This document shows, piece by piece, positions 6,095 through 14,584 of a stretch of DNA of 53,159 nucleotides. How positions within the stretch are numbered: position 1 is the stretch's first letter; each line of letters opens with the position of its first letter. Origin of the DNA: Paenibacillus alginolyticus DSM 5050 = NBRC 15375. GTDB taxonomy: Bacteria > Bacillota > Bacilli > Paenibacillales > NBRC-103111. Made by a program: the position numbers and the translations under genes. The stretch lies in contig NZ_AUGY01000057.1 in NCBI RefSeq assembly GCF_000422905.1, positions 1-53,159 of the forward strand, given 5' to 3'. The notes beneath the pieces were generated by a model. That model was not told where the DNA came from, ran no database searches, and saw only the letters and a list, made by a program, of their open reading frames with translations.

Positions 6095-8389
6095 TTGAAT
6101 ACATCTAAGATTAAACAGCAAAGAATCACTAAACTCCTTATATCCTTAATCTTTATTTATGTGGTCGCTGACTTTATTTTTGAATACATTCATAATCAAT
6201 ATATCCACGAGTTTATTCATAAATCTCGTTTCGTCGAATGGGAAGTTGCGTTTATCATTGGCGAACAGATACTGGTCGCCGTCCCCTTAATCTTTGCTTT
6301 TATCCAGTTTTATAAAAGGGATACCGAGCAGACCCGCCGCCACTTATTAGAAATTATGGAGAGTGAGTCCCGTCACCGCATGTTGATGGATGCCCTCCCG
6401 GATTTCGTGCTCATTGAATCACAAGGAAAAGTCCAATATATCAATGATGCTGCTGCACAATTGCTCCGAGTTTCCAGCAAAGAGGAGTTAATCGGGCGTC
6501 CCGCAACCGACTCCATTTTTGCAGCACCTTCCCCAAACAGAGAGCCAGTCGTGGGCCAAACCTCAGGTACAGAATTACATCGGGTTACCGGGAGGGACGG
6601 CATTGAAATTGAAGTGGAATATTCTAGTCAGCCCATCAATTATAACGGGTTTGATGCCATATTATATATCGGCAGGGATATCACCGAGCGCAACAAAAAA
6701 TACAACGAATTAGCCATAACAAGAGCCCAGCTTCATAATATATTAAATTCCATAGATACGGGTATCTGGTCGTATGACGTTAAGGAAGATAAAATGCTTT
6801 TTGTTTCCGAAGCTTACAAAAAAATGTTTGGAATCCCTTCTGAAGAAAATGACATCAGCCCGGATCGCTGGCGGGAACTAGCCCTTCCAGAAGATCTGCC
6901 TGCTTTTGATGAGAGTTTTGCAAGAATATCGGAAACAAATTTATTCATCTACGACTTTCGCTACTATAAACCTGACGGTTCAATCGGGTATATCCAAACC
7001 CGGATCGTCCCCGTTAAAGACGATGAAGGCACAGTAGTTAGGCTAGATGGCGTGAATATCGATATAACCAAACGAGTGAGCGACCAGAAAAGAATTGAAT
7101 TTCTGGCCTATCACGATGAACTAACGGGCCTGCCAAACAGGCGTATGTTCAGGCAACGTCTAAAGGAAGCGGCAACAAACGCAACCAAACACAATGAAAA
7201 ATTCGGTGTTGTCTATCTGGATATGGACAAGTTTAAAAATATTAACGATACCATGGGACATTATGCGGGAGACCTCTTTCTCATTTCCGTGGGTGCACGT
7301 CTTCTCGGTGAATTTGATCAAACACAACATACCGTTGCAAGAATGGGTGGAGACGAGTTCACACTCATCGTGAACGGAATAAAGTCGGGCGATCACTTGA
7401 AAGACATGATCGCTCGGATAGAGAAGTTGTTTCATGAACCGTTTCTATTGGACGGTGTGGATTTCATCGTTACTGCGAGCATTGGGATTTCCGTCTACCC
7501 GGATGACGGAACCGACGTTGATATGCTTATGAATTATGCTGATCAAGCCATGTTTTTGGCTAAAGAATCACGTAATGGGCACAAATATCACAATCTCCAA
7601 GAATCAACCCTCGATATAGAACGTTATCACCTGCAAAACGGTCTGCAAAAAGCGCTCGAAAATGACGAGTTCAGCGTCTTCTATCAGCCTAAATACAATA
7701 TATCGGACAGCAGGCTGATCGGTGCAGAAGCACTTATTCGCTGGAAACATCCCAAATTGGGACAAGTCTCCCCTGCGAAATTCATTCCGATTGCCGAAGA
7801 GTTCGGACTCATTAAATCAATTGGTGAGTGGGTGCTTGAGCAAGTATGCAAACAGATCGCCGTTTGGCAAAACCTAGGTTACAGGTTCCCGGTCAGTGTC
7901 AATTTATCCGTCAAACAGTTCCGCGAGGAAACAATCGTCCAAACGATCCGCAGCATGATCGAACGATCCGGCATCGACCCAGGGCTTCTGGAACTGGAGA
8001 TTACCGAGGGCATGGCGATGGACATTGAAAAAGCGCTGCGGATTTTGCAGGAACTTAGAAAGATTGGACTCAGAATCAGCGTCGATGATTTCGGAACGGG
8101 TTACAGTTCTCTTAATTACTTAAAAAAACTGCCGATTCATCAATTAAAAGTAGATAAATCCTTTATTGATGATATCACTCGGGATCTGGGCGATGCGGCT
8201 ATCGTATCCACAATTGTCACTCTCGCACATAACTTGAACTTGAAGGTCATTGCCGAGGGAGTCGAGAACATGGAGCAATTGGAGAAGCTTCGAGAAATAG
8301 GTTGCGATGAGGTGCAGGGGTATCTGTTCAACAAGCCATTGCCACTCGCAGAATTTGATGAGATTTTGTACCAGAATTTTGGGAAATAA
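6095..8389 (+). CDS. Membrane PAS-PAS-GGDEF-EAL c-di-GMP turnover protein
   Basis: A 764-residue inner-membrane protein that should synthesise and/or degrade c-di-GMP. Order: two membrane spans (about 13-31 and 50-68), PAS 1 (about 95-200), PAS 2 with PAC (about 205-335), GGDEF (about 340-500), EAL (about 520-760). The cyclase motif is canonical GGDEF near residue 418. The EAL domain keeps 'EALIRWKHP', 'LELEITEG', 'DDFGTGYSSLNYL' near 663, 'KVDKSFI' and 'AEGVE', so a phosphodiesterase site looks intact. The inhibitory RxxD site expected five residues before GGDEF reads QTQH, so product inhibition at that site is probably lost. The start is TTG at 6095, with AGAGGTG about 6 nt upstream. It is alone behind a c-di-GMP riboswitch and flanked by long direct repeats. 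Confidence 0.93.
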   Translation: MNTSKIKQQRITKLLISLIFIYVVADFIFEYIHNQYIHEFIHKSRFVEWEVAFIIGEQILVAVPLIFAFIQFYKRDTEQTRRHLLEIMESESRHRMLMDALPDFVLIESQGKVQYINDAAAQLLRVSSKEELIGRPATDSIFAAPSPNREPVVGQTSGTELHRVTGRDGIEIEVEYSSQPINYNGFDAILYIGRDITERNKKYNELAITRAQLHNILNSIDTGIWSYDVKEDKMLFVSEAYKKMFGIPSEENDISPDRWRELALPEDLPAFDESFARISETNLFIYDFRYYKPDGSIGYIQTRIVPVKDDEGTVVRLDGVNIDITKRVSDQKRIEFLAYHDELTGLPNRRMFRQRLKEAATNATKHNEKFGVVYLDMDKFKNINDTMGHYAGDLFLISVGARLLGEFDQTQHTVARMGGDEFTLIVNGIKSGDHLKDMIARIEKLFHEPFLLDGVDFIVTASIGISVYPDDGTDVDMLMNYADQAMFLAKESRNGHKYHNLQESTLDIERYHLQNGLQKALENDEFSVFYQPKYNISDSRLIGAEALIRWKHPKLGQVSPAKFIPIAEEFGLIKSIGEWVLEQVCKQIAVWQNLGYRFPVSVNLSVKQFREETIVQTIRSMIERSGIDPGLLELEITEGMAMDIEKALRILQELRKIGLRISVDDFGTGYSSLNYLKKLPIHQLKVDKSFIDDITRDLGDAAIVSTIVTLAHNLNLKVIAEGVENMEQLEKLREIGCDEVQGYLFNKPLPLAEFDEILYQNFGK

Positions 8390-8490
8390 AATACAAAAAA
8401 CATATGCCTGCCATAATGGAAATATTGAGACCCCTTTTATGTACAAAACATATGTTTACGTTCACCGCAATTGATCCTAAACTATACTAT

Positions 8491-8525
8491 GAGGTTAGCC
8501 AGTTTTTACTGGTTGACCTCTTTTG
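8491..8525 (+). terminator. Terminator of the GGDEF-EAL gene
   Basis: GAGGTTAGCCAGT (8491-8503) pairs with ACTGGTTGACCTC (8508-8520), followed by TTTTGTCTTT. The stem is long with few mismatches. Confidence 0.85.
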
Positions 8526-8611
8526 TCTTTAAGAGGAGGTTTAGTTGCGGTAACCGAGGTAGAACGTCTCTGCCTGTGGGGCTTTGATCCCGTGTCCTAA
8601 ACTGTTCATCC

Positions 8612-9018
8612 CTTCGCAGATCCCGGCTTGCAAACGGTTTGCATCGAGGAAAGAACCGGCTGCACTAACGCATGATGAAGACATGCAGCGATAGCGGAAT
8701 GGATTCATCATGCGCTGCCTTGGCTTCGTAGCCCATGTTTGCCATGCAGCTGCAGCGAAGCGATAGCGAAATGGCAATGATGGGTGAGCGGTGCCTTCAA
8801 AAGCCCTTGCTTCCCTGCGAGTCCCGTTAAGAATCCCAATGGAACCCGGACGATTTTGCCGGGGTCGCTTGGGATTTAGGGACGCTGAACCGGGGGATTA
8901 GACTTCCCTTTCCAAACCCTGCCCTGGCTTAAGCCAGGACAACATGCTTAAGCAAACAAAAAAACAGCCCCAAAGGGACTGTCCCAAACGGAATATGTAT
9001 GAAATTTTTCGATCATTT
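8612..9018. repeat. Direct repeat, copy 2, right of the GGDEF-EAL cassette
   Basis: Second copy of the element at 5431-5839, same orientation, with scattered substitutions and short indels. The hairpin bounded by AATCCCAA and TTGGGATT is kept while its loop differs (CTTGTTC-type in copy 1, ATTTTG-type here). The CCTGGCTTAAGCCAGG palindrome and the terminator are also kept. The stretch before it (8526-8611) holds nothing I recognise. Confidence 0.85.
8957..8984 (-). terminator. Minus-strand terminator inside repeat copy 2
   Basis: ACAGCCCC (8964-8971), AAA loop, GGGACTGT (8975-8982), with a T-run after the stem on the minus strand. It lies just downstream of the small secreted-peptide gene at 9042-9233 and would end its transcript. 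Confidence 0.8.
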
Positions 9019-9041
9019 ATGGAAGGAGAACTTTATAATGA

Positions 9042-9233
9042 TTAAATAAGCAGCTTCTCGGAAAGGGCTCCTCCATTGACTTGAACAGAAATAGCCGCTG
9101 AAGCAGCTTGTGTGGTGACAGGCATAATCGTAGTCGTTTGGGCAGTTTCATTCGTTGCAGCATATGCTGCGCCCGTCGTCATCATGGCGGATAAGGATAG
9201 AATAGCTAGGCTCTTTTTCATTGTGCGATTCAT
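9042..9233 (-). CDS. Short secreted peptide, probably a truncated stalk-domain protein
   Basis: 63 residues: a clear signal peptide (MNRTMKKSLAILSLSAMM..., cut near 'AYAA'), a Thr/Ala-rich linker and then 'ISVQVNGGALSEKLLI' and stop. 'ISVxVNGxxL' is how the copper-amine-oxidase-N-like 'stalk' domain begins in many secreted Paenibacillus proteins, where 80 or more further residues normally follow. I infer that this is the 5' remnant of such a gene. The stop is only 24 bp from the end of repeat copy 2, so insertion of the repeat may have removed the rest. The start is sound: AGGAAGG is about 8 nt before the ATG. It could still be translated and exported. Confidence 0.55.
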   Translation of the reverse strand: MNRTMKKSLAILSLSAMMTTGAAYAATNETAQTTTIMPVTTQAASAAISVQVNGGALSEKLLI

Positions 9234-9411
9234 GGTTGTAATTCCTTCCTGTATGTAAGTTGTGTAGGATAGTCTGTCTTCTTAAACGAACGCATTTTCC
9301 AGAATGTTGCAGGTGAACGGAAAGTTTCGTTAAAAACAACTTAATAAGTAGACTTCAATTGGCTTAAACTATAAAATCAATCTTAGCTAAAAATGGAAAG
9401 GGGTGGAAACC

Positions 9412-11154
9412 GTGTCTTTTGTAATCAAATTGCGGTGGTTTTTCAAAGAAAGATGGAAATACTACGTGCTTGCAATTAGCTTAATGATTTGTGTGAATTT
9501 ATTGGCGACGATTCCGCCTAAAATGATAGGGAATACAATTGACCAGATTCGCAGCGGGAATTTAACGGCATCTAGTTTAAGTCAGACTGTCCTTCTGCTT
9601 GTAGGCTTGTCTCTCCTATTATATGTATTTACTTATATTTGGATCACGACCTTATTCGGCAATTCGGCACTCGTTGAGAAAGTGCTCAGAGGGCGTTTAC
9701 TGGCTCATCTGACGAAAATGACACCGGCTTTCTTCCAACGCAACAGCACGGGTCAGTTAATGGCATTAGCTACGAATGATGTGCTTGCTATTGGCCAGAC
9801 ATCTGGTTACGGCGTTATGACACTCGTTCACACGTTGGTAGGAGCATCCGTCGTCATTATTACTATGATTTCCCTAATTAGCTTCAAATTAATGATTGCG
9901 GCGCTGATTCCTCTGCCTTTTCTAGCCTTGGTGATTAGTAAGCTGGGTCAAAAAGTGAGAGTGCGCTTCCTTGCTGCGCAGGCCTCTTTCGGTCAAATGA
10001 ATGATCATGCCCTTGAGTCCATCTCCGGTATTCGTGTGATTCGTTCTTATGTTCAGGAAGATCATGATCTAGTCGCCTTCGATAAAGTGACGTCAGAAGT
10101 GATGAATAAGAATAAACGCGTATCCATGCTGAATGCGCTTTTTCAGCCGCTTACCTCGTTGATTGTCGGTCTGAGTTATTCGATAGGCATTGGCTATGGC
10201 TCTTATATGGTCTTTCATGATGAGATCACGTTGGGTCAGCTGATTTCATTTAATATATACCTAGGTATGCTGATCTGGCCGATGATTTCTTTCGGCGAGT
10301 TTATTAATGTCCTGCAGCGCGGAAGTGCCTCAGCTGACCGTTTGGACACAGCGCTGACGCAGAAAGCGGATATTGTTGATGTCGATGCGCCGATTGCAGT
10401 GAGTGTACCGGAACGTATCGAGATGCAGGGGCTAACCTTTACGTATCCGACTGCCAACCATCCAAGTCTAGTCAACGTTTCTTTCCAATTAGAAAGAGGG
10501 CAGACGCTAGGGATTGTAGGCCGTACGGGTAGCGGCAAAAGCACGCTGCTGAAGCAGCTGCTGCGGCAATTCCCGATTGAACCAGGCAAGCTGCTGGTTT
10601 CAGGCGTGCCGATTGAGAGAATCGCCTTGGATCAGGTGAAGCGCTGGGTTGCCTACGTTCCGCAGGAGCATCTGCTGCTGTCGAAATCCATTCGCGACAA
10701 CGTCGCACTGGGTAAGCACGATGCTTCGCCGGAAGAGATTGCGCGAGCCATAGAGATGGCCTCTTTTACCCAAGATATCGAGCAAATGCCGGAAGGCCTA
10801 GCAACAATTGTCGGCGAAAATGGCGTTATGCTGTCCGGTGGACAGAAGCAGCGTCTGGCGATTGCTAGAGCCCTTCTGATCGATTCGGAAATCCTGCTGC
10901 TCGATGACTCGTTATCCGCCGTCGATGCGCGGACGGAAAGCCGTATTCTCCAGCATATCCGCAAGGAACGAGCAGGCAGAACGACATTGATCAGCACGCA
11001 CCGACTCTCAGCTGTGAGCCACGCGAATTGGATCCTCGTCCTGGATGAGGGGCGAATCGTCGAAGAGGGTACCCACGAAGAGCTGATGCTGTTCGGCGGC
11101 TGGTACCGTGAGCAGTGGGAGCGTCAACAAATGGAAGCGAGCTTGGAAGAATGA
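9412..11154 (+). CDS. yheI: Heterodimeric ABC multidrug exporter, degenerate-site subunit (YheI/BmrC type)
   Basis: A half-transporter of about 580 residues: six membrane spans (about 1-315) and one nucleotide-binding domain. Walker A is 'GRTGSGKST', the signature is LSGGQKQR, and Walker B ends 'LLLDDSLSAVDA', with Asp where the catalytic Glu normally stands. That substitution marks the non-hydrolysing site of heterodimeric exporters such as BmrC of B. subtilis. The partner with a normal Glu is 22 bp downstream. The GTG at 9412 is preferred because GGGGTGG lies just before it, whereas the GTG at 9403 overlaps that site. The pair likely exports lipophilic drugs across the plasma membrane. The symbol rests on resemblance, not on an alignment. 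Confidence 0.88.
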   Translation: MSFVIKLRWFFKERWKYYVLAISLMICVNLLATIPPKMIGNTIDQIRSGNLTASSLSQTVLLLVGLSLLLYVFTYIWITTLFGNSALVEKVLRGRLLAHLTKMTPAFFQRNSTGQLMALATNDVLAIGQTSGYGVMTLVHTLVGASVVIITMISLISFKLMIAALIPLPFLALVISKLGQKVRVRFLAAQASFGQMNDHALESISGIRVIRSYVQEDHDLVAFDKVTSEVMNKNKRVSMLNALFQPLTSLIVGLSYSIGIGYGSYMVFHDEITLGQLISFNIYLGMLIWPMISFGEFINVLQRGSASADRLDTALTQKADIVDVDAPIAVSVPERIEMQGLTFTYPTANHPSLVNVSFQLERGQTLGIVGRTGSGKSTLLKQLLRQFPIEPGKLLVSGVPIERIALDQVKRWVAYVPQEHLLLSKSIRDNVALGKHDASPEEIARAIEMASFTQDIEQMPEGLATIVGENGVMLSGGQKQRLAIARALLIDSEILLLDDSLSAVDARTESRILQHIRKERAGRTTLISTHRLSAVSHANWILVLDEGRIVEEGTHEELMLFGGWYREQWERQQMEASLEE

Positions 11155-11176
11155 CCAACAAAGAAGGGAGGACGAC

Positions 11177-12928
11177 ATGATGCAGAAACCGTCCACGGCG
11201 AGAAGGCTGATTTCGTATGCACTCGTCTATAAGTTCAGGATTCTCGGCGCACTGCTCATTCTATGCTGCGCAGTGGGCGCCGAGCTGGGCGGACCTTATA
11301 TAACTAAAACCATTATCGATCAGCATTTGTCTACAGGTACACACACGATGGCGCCTGTACTTAAGCTGCTTGGTCTCTATATGGGCTTGCTCCTCATAGC
11401 AAGCATTTGTAATTTCTCGCAAGCCTATTTGCTCCAATCTACGGCTTTGCAAATCATCAAAAACATGCGCATGGACTTAATGCAGCACATTCAGCGCATT
11501 TCGCTGCGCTATTTCGATAACACGCCGATCGGGCAGGTTGTATCCCGAATTGCGAACGATACCGAGGCGATCCGCGATTTATTCATGAGCTTCATGGCTA
11601 CGTTCGTCGTGAGCATGATGCAGCTAACCGGCATCTTCGTAGCTTTATTCATTCTGGATTGGCATCTTGCACTTTTTTGCTTGGTGCTGCCGCCAATCTT
11701 CGCATTAATTATGGTCGTTCACTTAAAATATTCGAAAATCTTCATCACCATTATGCGTGCGCGGTTGAGTGATATGAACGCGATGATTAACGAATCGATC
11801 GTGGTTATGCCCATTATTCAAGCCTTTCGCCGGGAGAAAGTGACGCTTGAGGAATTCGAAGTGCTGAACAAGGACCGCTATGTGAATCAGCTGAAGCAGT
11901 TCCGCATTTTTTCCCTATCCTCTCGTAATATTGTGGGGACCATCGGCAGTCTGGTGACGGCTATGGTCATTTGGTATTTTGGCCGGGAATCGCTGACGGC
12001 TGTGATTTCTTTTGGGGTGTTTTATGCGTTCATCGATTATCTGGGGCGGATCTTTCAGCCGATTATCGGGATCTTCGATCAGTTGACGAATGCGCAGAGA
12101 GCCTTTGTTTCCGCGGATAAGGTGTTCACCATCCTAGACATGGAAGGCCAAGAGGTAGAGAAAACCGATAAGGTCAGCCGCCCGGAAGGCGTCGTTAAGT
12201 TCGAGGACGTAACCTTTGCCTATAAAGCTGGGGAAAACGTGCTGAAGCATATTTCCTTCGAAGCTCGCAAAGGGGAAACTGTAGCCTTGGTCGGACATAC
12301 AGGCTCAGGCAAAAGCTCCATCATGAACCTGCTGCTTGGTTTTTATGAACCGGATGAAGGCAGCATCACGATTGATGGACGCGACATCCGGGGGATGTCC
12401 AAGCAAGCGCTGCGCAAGCATATGGGCATTGTTTTGCAGGACCCGTTCTTGTTTGCTGGAGATATCAAATTCAATGTTAGCCTCTATAATGAGGAGATTT
12501 CGCTGGAACGCGTGAAAAATGCACTAAGCGATGTAGGCGCATCCTCCTTCATTGAGCAGCTGCCTAATGGCTATGATGAGCAGGTTGTGGAGCGGGGAAG
12601 CACCCTGTCTTCCGGCCAAAGACAACTCATTTCGTTCGCGCGAGCGCTGGCCTTCGACCCGTCGATTCTCATCTTGGATGAAGCGACAGCCAGCATCGAC
12701 AGTGAGACGGAAGGGCTGATCCAGCGCGCGCTGAAAGTCGTCAGCGAAGGGCGCACGACCTTGGTCATCGCGCACAGGCTGTCGACGATCCGTGATGCGG
12801 ATCAGATTCTTGTGCTGCACCGCGGCGAGATTGCCGAGCGTGGCAATCATGAGACGCTGATGGCGCTTGGCGGCCGATACGCGAAGATGTATCAGCTTCA
12901 GAAGGGCGAGTCGGCTGTTGTGGGCTGA
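11177..12928 (+). CDS. yheH: Heterodimeric ABC multidrug exporter, catalytic subunit (YheH/BmrD type)
   Basis: About 583 residues, transmembrane domain followed by a nucleotide-binding domain. Walker A is 'GHTGSGKSS' and Walker B 'LILDEATASID' has the catalytic Glu. The signature reads LSSGQRQL, the off-consensus form expected in the subunit that pairs with the canonical LSGGQ of its partner. So each composite site has one weak element: asymmetric, as in BmrCD. The start is the ATG at 11177 (GGGAGG about 6 nt upstream), 22 bp after the first subunit, so the two are co-transcribed. A strong terminator follows. B. subtilis BmrD is longer (about 670 residues), so this one lacks an insertion or extension found there. 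Confidence 0.88.
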   Translation: MMQKPSTARRLISYALVYKFRILGALLILCCAVGAELGGPYITKTIIDQHLSTGTHTMAPVLKLLGLYMGLLLIASICNFSQAYLLQSTALQIIKNMRMDLMQHIQRISLRYFDNTPIGQVVSRIANDTEAIRDLFMSFMATFVVSMMQLTGIFVALFILDWHLALFCLVLPPIFALIMVVHLKYSKIFITIMRARLSDMNAMINESIVVMPIIQAFRREKVTLEEFEVLNKDRYVNQLKQFRIFSLSSRNIVGTIGSLVTAMVIWYFGRESLTAVISFGVFYAFIDYLGRIFQPIIGIFDQLTNAQRAFVSADKVFTILDMEGQEVEKTDKVSRPEGVVKFEDVTFAYKAGENVLKHISFEARKGETVALVGHTGSGKSSIMNLLLGFYEPDEGSITIDGRDIRGMSKQALRKHMGIVLQDPFLFAGDIKFNVSLYNEEISLERVKNALSDVGASSFIEQLPNGYDEQVVERGSTLSSGQRQLISFARALAFDPSILILDEATASIDSETEGLIQRALKVVSEGRTTLVIAHRLSTIRDADQILVLHRGEIAERGNHETLMALGGRYAKMYQLQKGESAVVG

Positions 12929-12983
12929 CTTAGACGTATAAAGCCTGCCTATAAGTGAAGCATAGGACGTGTGGTAAAAGGAT

Positions 12984-13016
12984 AGGCCTTTCCCGATAGG
13001 GGAGGCCTTCTTTTTT
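12984..13016 (+). terminator. Terminator of the ABC exporter operon
   Basis: AGGCCTTTCCC (12984-12994), GATA loop, GGGGAGGCCT (12999-13008), then TTCTTTTTT. Confidence 0.9.
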
Positions 13017-13049
13017 GCCAATTTGCCTGCACAGTTCATTTTGGTTAAA

Positions 13050-13235
13050 AATGAAGATGCAAAAAGTGCATGTATTTTCCGGTGTGTAGTCCTTTATTAA
13101 GAAAGAACCTGCAAAAAGTGCAGCAAAAAAGTAATCTTTTAATCAGATCGACTTGTTTAGGATAGATTAGCTGTAGTTTTTGCAGCAAAACTTGCTGTGA
13201 AGCCCATTTAAGCCAAATTTGCTGTACAAGATGCA
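13050..13235. repeat. Cluster of short TGCA-type intergenic repeats
   Basis: Several short near-palindromes of one type: TGCAAAAAGTGCA near 13059, CTGCAAAAAGTGCAG near 13110 and CTGTAGTTTTTGCAGCAAAA near 13170, followed by TTTGCTGTACAAG. Similar units occur at about 23705-23900. The rest of 12929-13440 has no convincing gene. Confidence 0.5.
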
Positions 13236-13447
13236 TCAACTTGTTCATATATTTCCATCCACCGCGCCAACAAGAATGTAATCCAATAAATCAAAATGAA
13301 TGGCATCCTCAAACCGACACATGCTTTGACAAAATAGGCTTAGACTCCAGCTATTCTTGCTATTTCGGACTATTTAAGAGGATACAACCGCACTTTAAGC
13401 AGCATGATAAAGACGAGTACAATATTTTAAAAATAGCCATTGACATC

Positions 13448-13466
13448 TATCTCTAAATAGAGTATC
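13448..13466 (+). promoter_or_regulatory. MhqR-type operator upstream of the MarR gene
   Basis: TATCTCTAAATAGAGTATC contains the dyad CTCTA-AA-TAGAG. A second half-like copy (ATCTTTAAATCAAGA) overlaps its right side. The same ATCTyTAAATAGAG core recurs before the DoxX gene, which supports a shared repressor site and autoregulation. Confidence 0.65.
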
Positions 13467-13591
13467 TTTAAATCAAGACATTACAAATTAATATTTCGCA
13501 ACATAACATGGCACGCCACAGAGAATCACAACGCAACAAATCGCACCACACCACAACACAGCAAAAAGATAATAGAAATGAGGTGAACCAA

Positions 13592-14035
13592 ATGAGTGAA
13601 CAGAGAAATGATTCATTAGATCTCTATATTGCACTCTCCAGAGCTAGTGAATGGGTCAACGCCCATGGGGACCGCGATATTCGGAATTATGGCTTAAATC
13701 GAACAGAATTCGGTGTGCTCGAACTCCTTTATCATAAAGGTGCGCAGCCGATTCAACAGATTGGCAGCAAGGTGCTTATGAGCAGCGGGAACATTACCTA
13801 TGTTGTAGATAAGCTGGAGAAGAAAGAGTTCGTAAAGCGAAAGACCTCAACTGAGGACCGCAGGCTCATTTTTGCGGAAATTACGGAAAAAGGGAAGCAG
13901 TTTATTGAAGAGGTATTTCCCGAGCATACCAAGGTCATTGAGAAAGCGGTGGCTGGACTTACGGCAGAAGAGAAGAAATTAGCTAGTCAATTGTTGAAGA
14001 AGCTCGGTAAGTTTGCTCAGGATGGTTTCAAGTAG
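13592..14035 (+). CDS. MarR-family repressor, MhqR-like
   Basis: A 147-residue winged-helix regulator: 'LNRTEFGVLELLYHKGAQPIQQIGSKVLMSSGNITYVVDKLEKKEFV' in outline is the DNA-binding part, and 'KRKTSTEDRRLIFAEITEKGK' is the wing. No Cys occurs in the region I checked, as in MhqR, which senses quinones without thiol oxidation. The start at 13592 follows GAGGTG by about 6 nt; a longer frame from 13508 has a low-complexity His/Thr/Gln N-terminus and no ribosome binding site. It is followed by the same gene set that MhqR controls in B. subtilis (DoxX protein, ring-cleaving dioxygenase, hydrolase). Operator-like dyads stand before it and before the DoxX gene. Confidence 0.85.
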   Translation: MSEQRNDSLDLYIALSRASEWVNAHGDRDIRNYGLNRTEFGVLELLYHKGAQPIQQIGSKVLMSSGNITYVVDKLEKKEFVKRKTSTEDRRLIFAEITEKGKQFIEEVFPEHTKVIEKAVAGLTAEEKKLASQLLKKLGKFAQDGFK

Positions 14036-14080
14036 TTTGCGCCTCCCTAGAGGTGTTAGCTGCTTAACCTTTTATCATAT

Positions 14081-14096
14081 ATCTTTAAATAGAGAT
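14081..14096 (+). promoter_or_regulatory. MhqR-type operator upstream of the DoxX gene
   Basis: ATCTTTAAATAGAGAT is a near-perfect dyad sharing its core with the site at 13448. It lies 24 bp before the DoxX start codon, well placed to repress the downstream operon. Confidence 0.65.
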
Positions 14097-14119
14097 TCTT
14101 AAAATGGAGGAGATATGAA

Positions 14120-14521
14120 ATGAGTATCGCATTAGGATTACTAATCATTCGTTTGGTTGTTGGATTAAGCTTTGTGGCGCATGGGGCACAGAAGTTGTTT
14201 GGTTGGTTCGGAGGCTATGGTCCGAAAGGAACGGGCGGCTGGATGGAATCCATCGGCATTAAACCCGGTGTTGTTATGGCGGTTATGGCAGGACTCATGG
14301 AGTTCGTAGGCGGTGCGTTATTTGCTGCTGGATTAGGTACAGTCATTGCTTCATTGCTCATCGTTATGACAATGGTCGTTGCAATTGTCAAAGTACACGG
14401 CAAGAACGGTTATTGGGCTACAGCGGGCGGCTATGAATACAACTTGCTGCTGATTGCTATTGCGGTAGGCGTGGCATTCACAGGTGCAGGAGCTTACTCC
14501 GTCGACGCTTTATTCAATTAA
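14120..14521 (+). CDS. DoxX-family membrane protein (MhqP-like)
   Basis: 133 residues, four membrane spans, opening with the DoxX pattern 'LGLLIIRLVVGLSFVAHGAQKLFGWFGG' in outline. In B. subtilis the MhqR regulon includes the DoxX-like MhqP next to the ring-cleaving dioxygenase MhqO, and the order here matches. DoxX proteins are thought to support electron-transfer or thiol-stress functions at the membrane; the exact reaction is unknown. GGAGG about 8 nt upstream supports the start. First gene of the repressed operon. Confidence 0.85.
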   Translation: MSIALGLLIIRLVVGLSFVAHGAQKLFGWFGGYGPKGTGGWMESIGIKPGVVMAVMAGLMEFVGGALFAAGLGTVIASLLIVMTMVVAIVKVHGKNGYWATAGGYEYNLLLIAIAVGVAFTGAGAYSVDALFN

Positions 14522-14584
14522 TAATCTTTGATACTTTTAAATCAGGTATGGAATAATTAAACTAAACTAAAGGAGTTGGATTCA

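Noticed and set aside
13050..13235. Possible CRISPR array
   Set aside because: The repeats are short, unevenly spaced and variable, with no spacer pattern and no cas genes nearby.
13241..13456. Plus-strand frame of 71 codons before the MarR gene
   Set aside because: No ribosome binding site, odd composition, and it ends inside the operator region.
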